DNA of 64,000 bases from contig NZ_CP041185.1 of the NCBI RefSeq assembly GCF_006517255.1, positions 558,001 through 622,000 on the forward strand, read 5' to 3'. This document shows positions 45,460 through 54,470 of the stretch, one piece after another. Within the stretch, counting starts at the first letter, position 1, and each line of letters starts with the position of its first letter. The notes below the pieces were generated by a model that saw only the letters and a program-made list of their open reading frames with translations, did no database searches and had not been told where the DNA came from. Source of the DNA: Janthinobacterium tructae (GTDB lineage Bacteria; Pseudomonadota; Gammaproteobacteria; Burkholderiales; Burkholderiaceae_D). The translations under genes and the position numbers were made by a program.

Positions 45460-46098
45460 ATGGAAGCGAAAAACATTCGGGTGCTCTTGGTTGACGACCA
45501 TGCCATCGCGCGCAATGGCGTGTCGCTGATGCTGGGCACGGCAGCGGACATTTGCGTTGCCGCCCAGGCGGCATCGTTTGACGACGCTACGGAACGCATT
45601 GCTTCCGAGGAATTCGATGTCGCCCTCGTTGACATTGCCATGCCCGGGAAGAGCGGTTTGCAACTGTTGCAAATGCTGCGCTTGACCAGGCCGCGCATGC
45701 CAGTGGTGCTACTCAGTCATTACTCGGAGGAAGTGTATGGCTTGCGGGCGCTGCATTTGGGGGCAGCTGGCTACCTGACCAAGGATGTTTCAGCCGAAGT
45801 GCTGGTGCAGGCCGTGCGCAAGGTGGGATCGGGAGGGAAATATGTCAGCGCGGCAATGGCGGAACGGCTGGGAGTGCTGGTTGCGCAGGGGGCGCTGGTT
45901 GCGCACGAAGAGCTGTCCGAGCGCGAACTGCAAGTGTTCCAGCGCATCGCTGCGGGGCAGTCGCTGGTGCAGATCGGCGCGGCATTGAATTTGCGCCCGA
46001 ATACCGTCACGAGCTACCGCGCACGCGTTCTGAAAAAGATGAACATGGCATGTAACGCCGAGTTGACCCGCTATGCGCTGGAACTTGGCATGCTGTAG
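45460..46098 (+). CDS. NarL/FixJ-type response regulator, orphan
   Basis: This encodes 212 residues from the ATG at 45460 (AGGA spacing 9; ATG at 45442 adds six residues). The receiver has Asp58 (LVDIAMP) and Lys in YLTKD; the HTH is LSERELQVFQRIAAGQSLVQIGAALNLRPNTVTSYRARVLKK. It has high similarity to the regulator at 43654 (VLLVDDHAIARNGVSLMLG). No kinase is next to it, so it may share the PAS kinase or be cross-regulated. MBL and phosphorylase genes follow. Confidence 0.88.
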   Translation: MEAKNIRVLLVDDHAIARNGVSLMLGTAADICVAAQAASFDDATERIASEEFDVALVDIAMPGKSGLQLLQMLRLTRPRMPVVLLSHYSEEVYGLRALHLGAAGYLTKDVSAEVLVQAVRKVGSGGKYVSAAMAERLGVLVAQGALVAHEELSERELQVFQRIAAGQSLVQIGAALNLRPNTVTSYRARVLKKMNMACNAELTRYALELGML

Positions 46099-46201
46099 GT
46101 TGCCCAGGGCTCTGTGGGGAAAAGAACCCGCGTGACACGCGCGCCATGGGGCCGGACGTTCAGTAGCGACTGGACGTTGTGCGGGTAACTTGGGGGCGAT
46201 G

Positions 46202-47560
46202 ATGAAACTGACGTTTTTGGGCGCGACGGGGACGGTCACTGGTTCGAAATATTTGCTTACCAGCGGGAATGAGCGGATTTTGGTCGATTGCGGCCTGTTT
46301 CAGGGGTATAAGCAGTTGCGCTTGCGCAACTGGGCGGGCTTGCCGCTGGCGCCCGCCGAGATCAGTGCGGTCGTGCTCACGCATGCCCACCTGGACCACA
46401 GCGGTTACCTGCCGCTGCTGGTGCGCGACGGCTTTCGCGGCAAGATTTATGCGAGTGCCGCGACGTGCGACCTGTGCCGCATCATCTTGCCCGATAGCGG
46501 CCGCCTGCTGGAGGAGGAGGCCGAGTACGCGAATCGTCACGGCTTCAGCAAACATCATCCCGCCTTGCCCTTGTACACCGAGGCCGATGCCATGCTGGCG
46601 CTGGAGCAGCTCTCCCCCGTGGCGTTCGGCCAGCCCTTCTGCATCGGTTCATCCTTGCGCGTGGAACTGCAGCATGCCGGGCATATCCTGGGCGCGGCCA
46701 GCGTGCTGCTGCAGGGGGAGGGCATCCGGGTGGTCTTTTCCGGCGACCTCGGGCGTCCGAACGATGTGCTCATGGCGCCGCCCGAACCCTTGCCGCAGGC
46801 TGACTATCTGGTGGTGGAATCGACCTATGGCGACCGGCGCCATGACGCCAGCGACGCCATCGAACTGCTGGGCAAGACCATCAGCGAGACTGCCGCGCGC
46901 GGCGGCGTCACGATCATCCCCGCCTTTGCCGTCGGACGCGCGCAGACGATACTGTATGACGTGCATCTGCTCAAGCAGCGTGGCGTCATCCCGGCGCTGC
47001 CCGTTTACCTGAACAGCCCCATGGCGGTGGATGCCACCATGCTGTACCGCCGCTATCCGCACGACCACCGCCTGACGCCGGCGCAGTGCGAAGCCATGTC
47101 GCATGCGGCCACGATCGTCAACAGTGCGCAGGAGTCGATCGAGCTGAACCAGCGTCGCCTGCCGATGGTGATCATCGCCGCCAGCGGCATGGCGACGGGC
47201 GGGCGCGTGCTGCACCATCTGAAGGCGTTCGCGCCGGATCGCCGCAACAGCATCCTGTTTGCCGGTTTTCAGGCTGGCGGCACGCGCGGCGCCACGCTGG
47301 TCGCTGGCGCTGACGCCGTCAAGATCCATGGCGAGTATGTGCCTGTCCGTGCCACCGTGCGACAAATCAGCAACCTGTCCGCGCATGCCGATGGCGATGA
47401 ATTGATCGCCTGGATGGCGCCATTGCGCCACGCGCCGCGCCACACCTTCATCACCCATGGCGAGCCGGATGCCGCCGAAGCGCTGCGCCGGCGCATCGGC
47501 GAGCAACTGGGCTGGGCATGCAGTGTCCCGGCGTATGGCGATGAAGTGACGTTGTCATGA
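46202..47560 (+). CDS. MBL-fold beta-CASP RNA exonuclease-like protein
   Basis: This encodes 452 residues from the ATG at 46202 (GGGGG site upstream). Metallo-beta-lactamase motifs are THAHLDHSG, LQHAGHILGA and VVFSGDLG; beta-CASP motifs are ESTYGDR, VGRAQTILY, ASGMATGGRVLHHL and the final ISNLSAHADGDEL. This is the YSH1/CPSF-like group of RNA processing or degrading enzymes using two zinc ions. The gene overlaps the following phosphorylase gene (ATGA), linking RNA turnover to nucleotide recycling. Confidence 0.88.
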   Translation: MKLTFLGATGTVTGSKYLLTSGNERILVDCGLFQGYKQLRLRNWAGLPLAPAEISAVVLTHAHLDHSGYLPLLVRDGFRGKIYASAATCDLCRIILPDSGRLLEEEAEYANRHGFSKHHPALPLYTEADAMLALEQLSPVAFGQPFCIGSSLRVELQHAGHILGAASVLLQGEGIRVVFSGDLGRPNDVLMAPPEPLPQADYLVVESTYGDRRHDASDAIELLGKTISETAARGGVTIIPAFAVGRAQTILYDVHLLKQRGVIPALPVYLNSPMAVDATMLYRRYPHDHRLTPAQCEAMSHAATIVNSAQESIELNQRRLPMVIIAASGMATGGRVLHHLKAFAPDRRNSILFAGFQAGGTRGATLVAGADAVKIHGEYVPVRATVRQISNLSAHADGDELIAWMAPLRHAPRHTFITHGEPDAAEALRRRIGEQLGWACSVPAYGDEVTLS

Positions 47561-49098
47561 CGCGCCGCGCTCCGTCCCTGCGGCGCACAGCGGCGGCGGC
47601 ATCGGCGTTGCGCTTGCGGCGCCTCGGCATCGACACCTACCAGGAAGCCATCGCCTATATCCGCAGCGATAGTCCTGTGTGCAAGGCGGAAGGCTTCGAA
47701 GCGCGTTCGCGGCTGGAACTGTGGTGCGGCGAGCGCCGGATCGTCGCGACCCTGAATGTCGTGCATTTCCCGTTGATCGACATGGATGAAATCGGCCTGT
47801 CGGAGGCCGCCTGGGCGGCATTCGGGCAGGCGGACGGGCAGTTGGTGCAGGTTGGCCATGCGCCGGCAGTGGAATCGTTCTCGGCCGTACGTGGCAAAAT
47901 CTATGGCCGTCCCTTCGGCAACGAGGCTATCACGGCCATTATCAATGACATCGCCGCTGGCGCGTATTCGGACATCGAACTGGCGACGCTGATCACGGCG
48001 TGCTCGGGAAGCCGGCTCGACCTGGCCGAAACGGCGGCATTGACCATGGCCATGGTCCGCGCGGGGCAGCGCCTGCAGTGGGATGCCCCTGTCGTGGCGG
48101 ACAAGCATTGCATCGGCGGCTTGCCGGGCAACCGCACCACGCTGCTGGTGGTGCCCATCGTTGCAGCCTGTGGCTTGCTGATACCCAAGACGTCCTCGCG
48201 CGCCATCACCTCGCCGGCAGGGACGGCCGATACGATGGAAACCCTGGCGCCCGTCGAATTGACGGCCCAGCAGATGCACCGCGTGGTGGAGCAGGAGGGC
48301 GGCTGCATCGCCTGGGGCGGGGCGGTATCGCTGAGCCCGGTGGATGACCTGCTGATCCGCGTGGAGCGGCCGCTGGGTCTCGACAGCGACGGCTTGCTGG
48401 TGGCGTCCATCCTGTCGAAGAAAGCGTCGGCGGGCGCCACGCATGTGCTGATCGACATGCCGGTGGGGCGCACCGCCAAGGTCCGCTCGCCCGAGGCCGC
48501 GGCGATCCTGGCCGCGCGCCTGGTGGAGGTTGCCCGCAGCCTGGGCATGGTGCTGCGCGTGCAGATGAGCGATGGCGCGCAGCCTGTTGGGCGCGGCATC
48601 GGTCCGGCGCTCGAAGCGTTCGACGTGCTGGCCGTGCTGCAAAATCACGGCGGTGCGCCGGAGGATTTGCGCCAGAGGGCCCTGGCGCTGGCCGCAGGCT
48701 TGCTGGAGCTGGCCGGCAAGGCGTCCCAGGGCGCTGGCATGGCCATGGCCTCCGCGGCCCTGGACAGTGGCGCCGCCTGGCGCAAATTCCAGGCCATCTG
48801 CGCCGCCCAGGGCGGGATGCGCGAGCCGCCGCGCGCAGCCTTTACGCAGCCATTGTGCGCGCTGCACGCTGGCACGGTCATGGCCATCGACAACCGCCTG
48901 CTCGCCCGGACGGCCAAGCTGGCCGGCGCGCCCAAGACGCCGGCGGCAGGCATGGTGTTTCATGCACCGCTGGGCACGCTGGTGGCCGTGGGGCAGCCGC
49001 TGTTCACCCTGCATGCCGGTTCCCCCGGCGAACTCGCGTATGCACTCGCCTATGCGCAGGCGCAGGATAATCTCGTCACGATCGGCGAAGCGGGGTAA
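47557..49098 (+). CDS. AMP phosphorylase / thymidine phosphorylase family enzyme
   Basis: This encodes 513 residues. The family signature KTSSRAITSPAGTADTMETL (about residues 210-230) and DKHCIGGLPGNRTTLLVVPIVAACG match the archaeal-type AMP phosphorylase group, which splits NMPs with phosphate to give ribose 1,5-bisphosphate and base. It has a long N-terminal domain (about 90 residues) as in that group, unlike ordinary DeoA. It is coupled to the MBL RNase gene by an ATGA overlap. Substrate preference is inferred. Confidence 0.85.
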   Translation: MTRRAPSLRRTAAAASALRLRRLGIDTYQEAIAYIRSDSPVCKAEGFEARSRLELWCGERRIVATLNVVHFPLIDMDEIGLSEAAWAAFGQADGQLVQVGHAPAVESFSAVRGKIYGRPFGNEAITAIINDIAAGAYSDIELATLITACSGSRLDLAETAALTMAMVRAGQRLQWDAPVVADKHCIGGLPGNRTTLLVVPIVAACGLLIPKTSSRAITSPAGTADTMETLAPVELTAQQMHRVVEQEGGCIAWGGAVSLSPVDDLLIRVERPLGLDSDGLLVASILSKKASAGATHVLIDMPVGRTAKVRSPEAAAILAARLVEVARSLGMVLRVQMSDGAQPVGRGIGPALEAFDVLAVLQNHGGAPEDLRQRALALAAGLLELAGKASQGAGMAMASAALDSGAAWRKFQAICAAQGGMREPPRAAFTQPLCALHAGTVMAIDNRLLARTAKLAGAPKTPAAGMVFHAPLGTLVAVGQPLFTLHAGSPGELAYALAYAQAQDNLVTIGEAG

Positions 49099-49139
49099 GC
49101 GCCAGCCAGGCCGGCGCTGGACAAGGCTTCCGCCTGCGC

Positions 49140-49583
49140 TCAGGCGGCGCGAAAGACCAGTACCGGTAGCGGGCTGTGCACGAGGACCTTGTGTGTTTCG
49201 CTTCCCAGCAGCACACCTCTCAAGCCGAATTTGCTATGCGTGCCCATGGCGATCAGGTCGCAGCCGTTTGCCTCGGCCGTCTCGAGTATTTTTTCGTGGG
49301 GGTGATCGGAGCGCGTCAGGAAGGTACCGCATTCGACGCCGGCTTCGCGCGCCTGTCCGCAGACGAAATCGAGCACTTTCTTGCCGTTCTCCATGCTTTC
49401 TTCCTGATAAGTTGCGCGGGTCGCCTCCAGCATCTCCGTATCATGGCTGAGGACGTGAAATTCGGGCACCACATGTAAGGCAGTAATGCGCGCGCCGCAC
49501 GAGCGCGCCAGCGCGATAGCCGACAGCAGCGCAGGCCGCGAGGCGGGCGAACCATCCGTTGGAACCAGTATGTGCTTGAACAT
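49140..49583 (-). CDS. Universal stress protein, single domain
   Basis: This encodes 147 residues from the ATG at 49583 (GGGGAGAG upstream). The UspA fold shows MFKHILVPTDGSPASRPALLSAI and the ATP-binding GTHSKFGLRGVLLGSETHKVLVHSPLPVLV (G-x2-G-x9-G-S). It is linked to survival under energy or oxygen stress. An FNR box lies 61 bases upstream. It is convergent with the phosphorylase gene. Confidence 0.92.
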   Translation of the reverse strand: MFKHILVPTDGSPASRPALLSAIALARSCGARITALHVVPEFHVLSHDTEMLEATRATYQEESMENGKKVLDFVCGQAREAGVECGTFLTRSDHPHEKILETAEANGCDLIAMGTHSKFGLRGVLLGSETHKVLVHSPLPVLVFRAA

Positions 49584-49643
49584 GGTGCTCTCCCCGAACG
49601 TGTTGTGGAGCGTCCAGTGTGCCGTTGCTACTGCAGAGTAACC

Positions 49644-49657
49644 ATGATCCAGATCAT
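49644..49657 (-). promoter_or_regulatory. FNR-like box before universal stress protein
   Basis: ATGAT-CCAG-ATCAT, a perfect palindrome of the half-site ATGAT, with CACACT at -10 distance on the minus strand. Confidence 0.6.
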
Positions 49658-49692
49658 TCTGGCGATAGCAAATGTATGCCGGGCATGGTCTG

Positions 49693-50481
49693 TCATGCCG
49701 GCTGATGCGCGGCATTGTCGCTTGCGGTGCCCGCGCCTCCCTTCGATGCAGGATGCTGCCCTGCGGCAATCTGATGCAGGCCAGGGCGGTCGAGCAGGCG
49801 AAGCTGACGATATCGGACGCCGATGATGCCGAGTCCCTGCAGGCGCGAGATCATGCGCGTGACGGTGGCATGCGTCACGTCCAGGTAGTCGGCAATTTCC
49901 TGGCGTGACAAGTCCAGGTGCAATTCAAGCATGTGATCGTCCTGGTAGCTGCGTTTCCAGGCCTGGTGCGACAGGAACTGCGCGAATTTCTGTTCCGCAT
50001 AATCACACCGCACCAGCAGCGCCTGCTGTTGCGCCAGTTGCTTGCTCAGCCGGCATTCCAGCGAACGCGCAAGGTCAGGAAAGTGCCGCGCCGCCTCAAC
50101 GAGTTGCGGATAGGAAAACTCGCACACCGTGCTATCGCAGAGCGCCGTCGTTGAGTCGGTGTAGCGATCGAGGTCGAGGCTGTCGAGTCCCAGCAGTTCG
50201 CCTGCACTGGCGAATCTGGTAATGCACGGTTTTCCATGCTGGTCTGCCTGAAAGGACTTGAACTGGCCACTGCGAATGGCGTACCAGCGACCGTGCACCG
50301 GTTCATTGACACCTTGCAAGGCATCTCCCCGCACCAGGCGATGCTGCTGCAGCACCAGGCCGCTGACCCTGGCGCAATCCGCGTCGCTCATGCCTGCTGG
50401 CAAACATACGCCGCGCGCATTGCACTCGCAGCATGAAAGAGGAGAGGCCGCATCGCTGGCGGAACTGGAGGTCTCGTACAT
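49693..50481 (-). CDS. Crp/Fnr regulator with FNR-like cysteines but altered recognition helix
   Basis: This encodes 262 residues. The N-terminal CCECNARGVC (Cys17/18, 20, 26) and a later VCEFSY Cys recall the FNR cluster. However the recognition helix reads VTHATVTRMISRLQ, lacking the Glu and Ser of FNR, so it should bind a different box or bind weakly. The HTH is LSRQEIADYLDVTHATVTR. It lies two bases downstream of the next Crp-like gene, in one operon. The sensing role is inferred from the cysteines. Confidence 0.85.
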   Translation of the reverse strand: MYETSSSASDAASPLSCCECNARGVCLPAGMSDADCARVSGLVLQQHRLVRGDALQGVNEPVHGRWYAIRSGQFKSFQADQHGKPCITRFASAGELLGLDSLDLDRYTDSTTALCDSTVCEFSYPQLVEAARHFPDLARSLECRLSKQLAQQQALLVRCDYAEQKFAQFLSHQAWKRSYQDDHMLELHLDLSRQEIADYLDVTHATVTRMISRLQGLGIIGVRYRQLRLLDRPGLHQIAAGQHPASKGGAGTASDNAAHQPA

Positions 50482-50483
50482 GA

Positions 50484-51200
50484 TTAACTCGTCGAAGAGT
50501 GGCTGAAGGCCAGCGGATGCTGGGCGGCATGCAGGGGGGCGGGGTGCGCGGCAGTGGCGATCAGTTCCATTGCGCTGGCGTCGAGGAGCGCAATGTAGCG
50601 GTTTTCCAGCAAGATGAGGCCGGTCTGCTTGAAGTGATGCATGACCCTGCTGACGCTCTCCGGCGACAGGTGCAGGTGGTTGCCGATGTCACAGCGCGAC
50701 ATGGGCAAGCGATAGCGTGGCGGCGCGCCCTCCAGCCTGCTGTGCCGCCTGGCCCGGTCGAGCAGAAAGGCGGCCAGTCGCTGTTCGGCCGTGGTGTTAT
50801 GCCATTGCACGGTGCTCGTGCGCATTTCCCGAATGCCGAGTGCGAGCAGGCGATGCAATATGGTCAGCTGTTGGCGCAAGACGGCGCAGCTGATCGCATA
50901 CACTTCACTGTCTTCCAGCGCCACTGCAGTACAGGCATGCCTGTCAAGCCCGATACTGTCGAGCGCAAGGAAGTCCCCGCTGGCAGGGAAACCGGTGATT
51001 TTTCTTTCCCCCGTCTCATCCGTACGATAGTGCTTGAAACTGCCGGCGTGTATGAAAAACACATAGTCGGCGACGGGATCACCGGCGCGATACAGGCTGG
51101 CATTGCGCCTGAGCCACTGGCGCTGGCCACCGACGGCGTGATCGGGCAACAGCTGCGCATGGGGAAATGCGCGGGCGGCAAGTGTCGTGTCGTTATGCAT
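50484..51200 (-). CDS. Crp/Fnr regulator without iron-sulphur cysteines
   Basis: This encodes 238 residues from the ATG at 51200 (GAGGAT upstream; 51227 adds nine residues). The effector domain is Crp-like (YVFFIHAGSFKHYRTDETGERKITGF). There is no N-terminal cysteine group. The recognition helix LSPESVSRVMHHF keeps the Glu-Ser-Arg pattern that reads TTGAT, so it may use the same boxes with another signal (as DNR-type proteins do for NO). It forms an operon with the FNR-like gene at 49693. Confidence 0.85.
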   Translation of the reverse strand: MHNDTTLAARAFPHAQLLPDHAVGGQRQWLRRNASLYRAGDPVADYVFFIHAGSFKHYRTDETGERKITGFPASGDFLALDSIGLDRHACTAVALEDSEVYAISCAVLRQQLTILHRLLALGIREMRTSTVQWHNTTAEQRLAAFLLDRARRHSRLEGAPPRYRLPMSRCDIGNHLHLSPESVSRVMHHFKQTGLILLENRYIALLDASAMELIATAAHPAPLHAAQHPLAFSHSSTS

Positions 51201-51283
51201 CAGATCCTCGCATGCCAGGGCGCGCAACCCTGCGGCCTGAGCACCAAGATAGTGAGGGAAGTCATGGCCTCATGCTCCTGCCG

Positions 51284-52015
51284 CTAGCGGTCCGGCGCAC
51301 TGGCTGTCGCAAGCGCTTGCTGCAGCCCTTGTGCCTGGTCATTGCTGACATGGTCCGCCAGCACGTCGCTGGCGGACAGCGTACGGTGGTAGTAGGCGTC
51401 GGTCAATTGTTCGTCGTAGCGGATATCGTCCACACTGACTGCGACCGCATCGGCGAACAGGCCTTTCGCGCTCGACCAGGCGATCACATCGCCCTTGCCA
51501 ACGGTTGCGCGTGCCACTTTTTTCCAATTGCGGACAGTCAATCCTGCATCCGCACTGACGGAAAAGCTGCTGCGCTGCAGGAATTGCTGCATGGCACGGT
51601 CGTTGAGCAACACGAACACGAATGGTCCCGCTTCCACGCCGGCCTGCAGCCCGATGCCCAATGTGCCCAGTTTGAAGAATGCGGGAGCGCTCCAGCTGCC
51701 GTTCTCCCGCTTGCGCAGCAGCACGCCGGTGCCGCCGCTGGCGCCAATGGCCAGCGCCGCGCGGCGGTAGGAGGGCAGAATGAAGACTCCTTTCGACCAG
51801 CGCAGCGCTTCCGTCATCAGCGTATCCTTTTCCAGCAAGGCCACGGCAGTGCGCGCGTTGTCGACATGCTGATTTGCCATCGCTTGCAATTGCACTTTTG
51901 CGATTTCCTGGTCGGACGCAAGTCCCTCCTTCGGCTGGGTCAGGGCGAGCATGGGAGCGCAGGCGAGCAGGGTGCCGCACAGCAGGCTGCCAAGCGGTTT
52001 CATATGGGCAATCAT
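51284..52015 (-). CDS. SYLF-domain protein, copy 2
   Basis: This encodes 243 residues with AGGAG upstream of the ATG at 52015. An N-terminal signal (about 25 residues, containing LLACAPMLALT) is followed by the SYLF core (SKGVFILPSYRRAALAIGASGGTGVLL, VGKGDVIAWSSAKGLFADAVAVSVDDI). It is paralogous to 34165. It is probably periplasmic and lipid-binding. It has its own FNR-like box at 52081. Confidence 0.85.
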   Translation of the reverse strand: MIAHMKPLGSLLCGTLLACAPMLALTQPKEGLASDQEIAKVQLQAMANQHVDNARTAVALLEKDTLMTEALRWSKGVFILPSYRRAALAIGASGGTGVLLRKRENGSWSAPAFFKLGTLGIGLQAGVEAGPFVFVLLNDRAMQQFLQRSSFSVSADAGLTVRNWKKVARATVGKGDVIAWSSAKGLFADAVAVSVDDIRYDEQLTDAYYHRTLSASDVLADHVSNDQAQGLQQALATASAPDR

Positions 52016-52080
52016 GGCCTTACTCCTGTTTTAGAGGGACAACTGTCTTTCACACTACAGGCAGGCAGCCACCACTTGCC

Positions 52081-52094
52081 ATGATCTGTATCAA
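52081..52094 (-). promoter_or_regulatory. FNR box before second SYLF gene
   Basis: Minus strand: TTGAT-ACAG-ATCAT, 66 bases before the start codon. Confidence 0.65.
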
Positions 52095-52184
52095 TCCCGT
52101 GCTCGAATCGTGTCGGGCAGCCGCTGTGCCATCGGCGATGGCTGTCAACTGCGCCCGGCCTGCGTCCGCAGATTAGCGTCGCTC

Positions 52185-52198
52185 TTGATATCGATCAT
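52185..52198 (+). promoter_or_regulatory. FNR box before second Hsp20 gene
   Basis: TTGAT-ATCG-ATCAT; TATAGT at 52230 may be the -10. It lies 107 bases before the Hsp20 start. Confidence 0.6.
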
Positions 52199-52304
52199 TT
52201 TTCAAGCAGACAGGCGCAAGCTGGCCCTTTATAGTGACTTTGGGTACACGCTTGCCGCTGCCCGGATTTCACTTGCGGCATCAATTTTTTCAGGAGGCAA
52301 AGAG

Positions 52305-52754
52305 ATGGCTCACCATATGACGCATTTTGATCCGCTCAGCGACATCGCAAGGTTCGATCCCTTGCGCAGCATGGATGATTTCTTCAAGGATATGGGTTTC
52401 AAGGATGCGCTCAAGGATTTCGCCCGCCCGTCGCCGATCCGGCTCGACGTCACGGAAAACGAGCAGGCTTACCTGATCAAGGCTGAATTGCCAGGCTTTA
52501 AGGTGGAAGACATCTCGGTCGATATCGATGGCAACCGCGTTGCGATTTCGGCCGAAGCGAAGCAGGAACACGCCGAGGGCAATGGCCAGAAAGTCGTGCG
52601 CCGCGAGCGCTATGTGGGACAGTATTTCCGCAGTTTCTCCCTGGGACAGGACATCGACACCGCCACGTCCACCGCCAGATACCGTGACGGCGTGCTCGAT
52701 CTGGAGCTGCGCAAGCTGGTCGGCGGCAGTGCGAAGCGCCTGCAAATCAGTTAA
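52305..52754 (+). CDS. Small heat shock protein Hsp20, copy 2
   Basis: This encodes 149 residues from the ATG at 52305 (AGGAGG upstream). The alpha-crystallin domain is IRLDVTENEQAYLIKAELPGFKVEDISVDIDGNRVAI through RYRDGVLDLELRKL. The N-terminus MAHHMTHFDPLSDIARFDPL resembles copy 1. The next gene starts about 40 bases on and may be co-transcribed. It is an ATP-independent chaperone, probably induced at low oxygen. Confidence 0.92.
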   Translation: MAHHMTHFDPLSDIARFDPLRSMDDFFKDMGFKDALKDFARPSPIRLDVTENEQAYLIKAELPGFKVEDISVDIDGNRVAISAEAKQEHAEGNGQKVVRRERYVGQYFRSFSLGQDIDTATSTARYRDGVLDLELRKLVGGSAKRLQIS

Positions 52755-52794
52755 GGCAAGAATGGACAGCCGATTTTCAGGTAAGGGAGGGAAA

Positions 52795-53439
52795 GTGAAA
52801 AAAAATGTACTCACAAGCGAACCTTTGCCGTTGATGGGGCCGGGAACGTTCGAACTCGATGCCGACATCAGTGCCCTGGGCATGGCCTTCATCGAGGTGT
52901 TGAAATTGCGCCAGTCGCAGCGCGATTTCAGCGAGCGCGAGCTGTCCTGGTACCGGCTGTCGCGCCTGCTGTGGGCCGCCGATGGCTGCAACCGCCCCGG
53001 CACGGGCCATCGAACGGCGCCATCGGTCTGCAATGCGCAGGAAATTGACATCTATGTCGCCATGTCCAGCGGCCTGTACCGATATGATCCGCTTGCGCCG
53101 TCATTGCGCCAACTGAGCGGCGTCGATATCCGGGCCGTAACGGGCAAGCAGGATTTCGTGGCGACGGCGCCCGTCACCCTGCTGTACGTCGCCGATTTGT
53201 CGCGCATGCCGCCCGAGGAGCAGGCCAGGCAGTTGCTGTTTGCCGCCCTCGATGCGGGCCACATCAGCCAGAACGTGTACCTGTTTTGCGCCGCCGAGGG
53301 TCTGGCGGTGGTATCGCGTGGCTGGTTCGACCAGGGGGAGCTGGCCGCGGCCATGGGTCTGACGGATGGACAGCACGTGATGCTGGCGCAATCGCTAGGC
53401 TATCCGCTGGCTGTCGCGGCGCCACCGCGCTACTCCTGA
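52795..53439 (+). CDS. SagB-type nitroreductase-like protein
   Basis: This encodes 214 residues from the GTG at 52795 with GGGAGG before it; the ATG at 52762 is the alternative. It shows LRQSQRDFSERELSWYRLSRLLWAADG, RTAPSVCNAQEIDIYVA and LGYPLAV, as in FMN-dependent nitroreductases of the SagB type. It likely reduces an organic substrate with NAD(P)H. It follows Hsp20 copy 2 and may be in the same FNR-dependent transcript. Confidence 0.82.
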   Translation: MKKNVLTSEPLPLMGPGTFELDADISALGMAFIEVLKLRQSQRDFSERELSWYRLSRLLWAADGCNRPGTGHRTAPSVCNAQEIDIYVAMSSGLYRYDPLAPSLRQLSGVDIRAVTGKQDFVATAPVTLLYVADLSRMPPEEQARQLLFAALDAGHISQNVYLFCAAEGLAVVSRGWFDQGELAAAMGLTDGQHVMLAQSLGYPLAVAAPPRYS

Positions 53440-53475
53440 GTAGCGGGCCGGCTGGGGCGGGCATGCCGCCCAGGC

Positions 53476-53844
53476 CTAGGGCGCACCGATTTTCTGCCAC
53501 TGTTTGTAGCCGTCATAGAGGGATGAACTGCCGCCTTCCACCATGTTGCGCTGCATGTCGAGCAGGATGGCGAGCAGATTGACGCGGTAATCGTTGCCCA
53601 GCGTACACTGCGCTTTCAGACTGGCCGGATCGAACGCGGACAAGTGGGTGGCGCCTTTCTGTTGCACGCACTGCAGCAGCGTGTTCATGTTGGCCTGTGA
53701 CAGGTCCTGCAGATAACGCAGGGACAGGCGCGCTGCGTCGGCGCCATTGTCGAGCGTGTGCTGCGCCATCGCATTGTAGCGATCAAGCAAGCTGCTGCTG
53801 CCCGAAGTGAGCAGGTTGGCAAATTTGATGTTGATGTCGGGCAT
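53476..53844 (-). CDS. Phasin-like granule protein
   Basis: This encodes 122 residues from the ATG at 53844 (GGAGAG upstream). It is an all-helical sequence with a phasin look (IKFANLLTSGSSSLLDRYNAMAQHTLDNGADAARLSLRYLQDLSQANMN). Phasins coat polyhydroxybutyrate granules; phbB is present in the same cluster. It is preceded by the best FNR box of the window. Phasin identity is inferred from pattern and context. Confidence 0.6.
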   Translation of the reverse strand: MPDINIKFANLLTSGSSSLLDRYNAMAQHTLDNGADAARLSLRYLQDLSQANMNTLLQCVQQKGATHLSAFDPASLKAQCTLGNDYRVNLLAILLDMQRNMVEGGSSSLYDGYKQWQKIGAP

Positions 53845-53945
53845 GTTGGCTCTCCGGCGTTGGCGTGTCGCGGCACGCAGGGTCTGCAGGAAACGCAGTG
53901 ATGACGTCAGTGTAGTAAACGCCATCCTTAGCGGAAGGCAGGCAA

Positions 53946-53959
53946 TTGATGCGTATCAA
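53946..53959 (-). promoter_or_regulatory. Perfect FNR box before phasin-like gene
   Basis: TTGAT-GCGT-ATCAA, an exact consensus, about 100 bases before the start on the minus strand. Confidence 0.8.
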
Positions 53960-53999
53960 GCGCAGCAATAATCTGCAAGGCCCGGTGACGCACCATGTT

Positions 54000-54470
54000 T
54001 CAGCTGACGGCAAATAATTCGGTGTGGCCGAAACCCAGTTCATAGTTCAGCAAGGAAATGACGCTTGGCTTGATGCGCAGGAAGACGAGGCCCGGCCACG
54101 GCGCGGCTGTGCTGGCCCCCATGACGTCGCGCAGCTGCGGAAAGCGAAACAGCATCAGGTCGGCCACCTGCTCGGTTTCGCTGGCGCTGTCAACCAGGGC
54201 AGCCGTGCCCGCCATGGACAGGCCGCGGATATGCTGCCAGTCCTGGTACGCGGGGGTAATGGCCAGCGAGACCTTGTCATGCTGGCGGATATTGTGCGCT
54301 TTCTGGCTGTCCAGCCCGATGCAGCAATACAGCGTCAGCTTGTCGTGCACGTAACTGACCACCGTCGTCTGAGGATAGCCATCCGGACGCACGGTGGCCA
54401 GGGCCATGTCCGGCGTGGCAGCGAGGACATCGGCAATGAACTGGCGATGGGATGAGTCCAGCGGCATCAT
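54000..54470 (-). CDS. Pyridoxamine 5'-phosphate oxidase-like flavin protein
   Basis: This encodes 156 residues from the ATG at 54470 (AGGAA upstream). It has the split-barrel PNPOx-like fold: MALATVRPDGYPQTTVVSYVHD, KAHNIRQHDKVSLAI and IRGLSMAGTAALVD. Members bind FMN or F420 and reduce small substrates or sense; the actual function is not known. A weak FNR-like site (ATGCG-CCAG-ATCAT) lies 78 bases upstream at 54548. Confidence 0.8.
   Translation of the reverse strand: MMPLDSSHRQFIADVLAATPDMALATVRPDGYPQTTVVSYVHDKLTLYCCIGLDSQKAHNIRQHDKVSLAITPAYQDWQHIRGLSMAGTAALVDSASETEQVADLMLFRFPQLRDVMGASTAAPWPGLVFLRIKPSVISLLNYELGFGHTELFAVS

Noticed and set aside
47269..49014. 581-codon minus-strand frame
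   Set aside because: Antisense to the RNase and phosphorylase genes, which have clear motifs.
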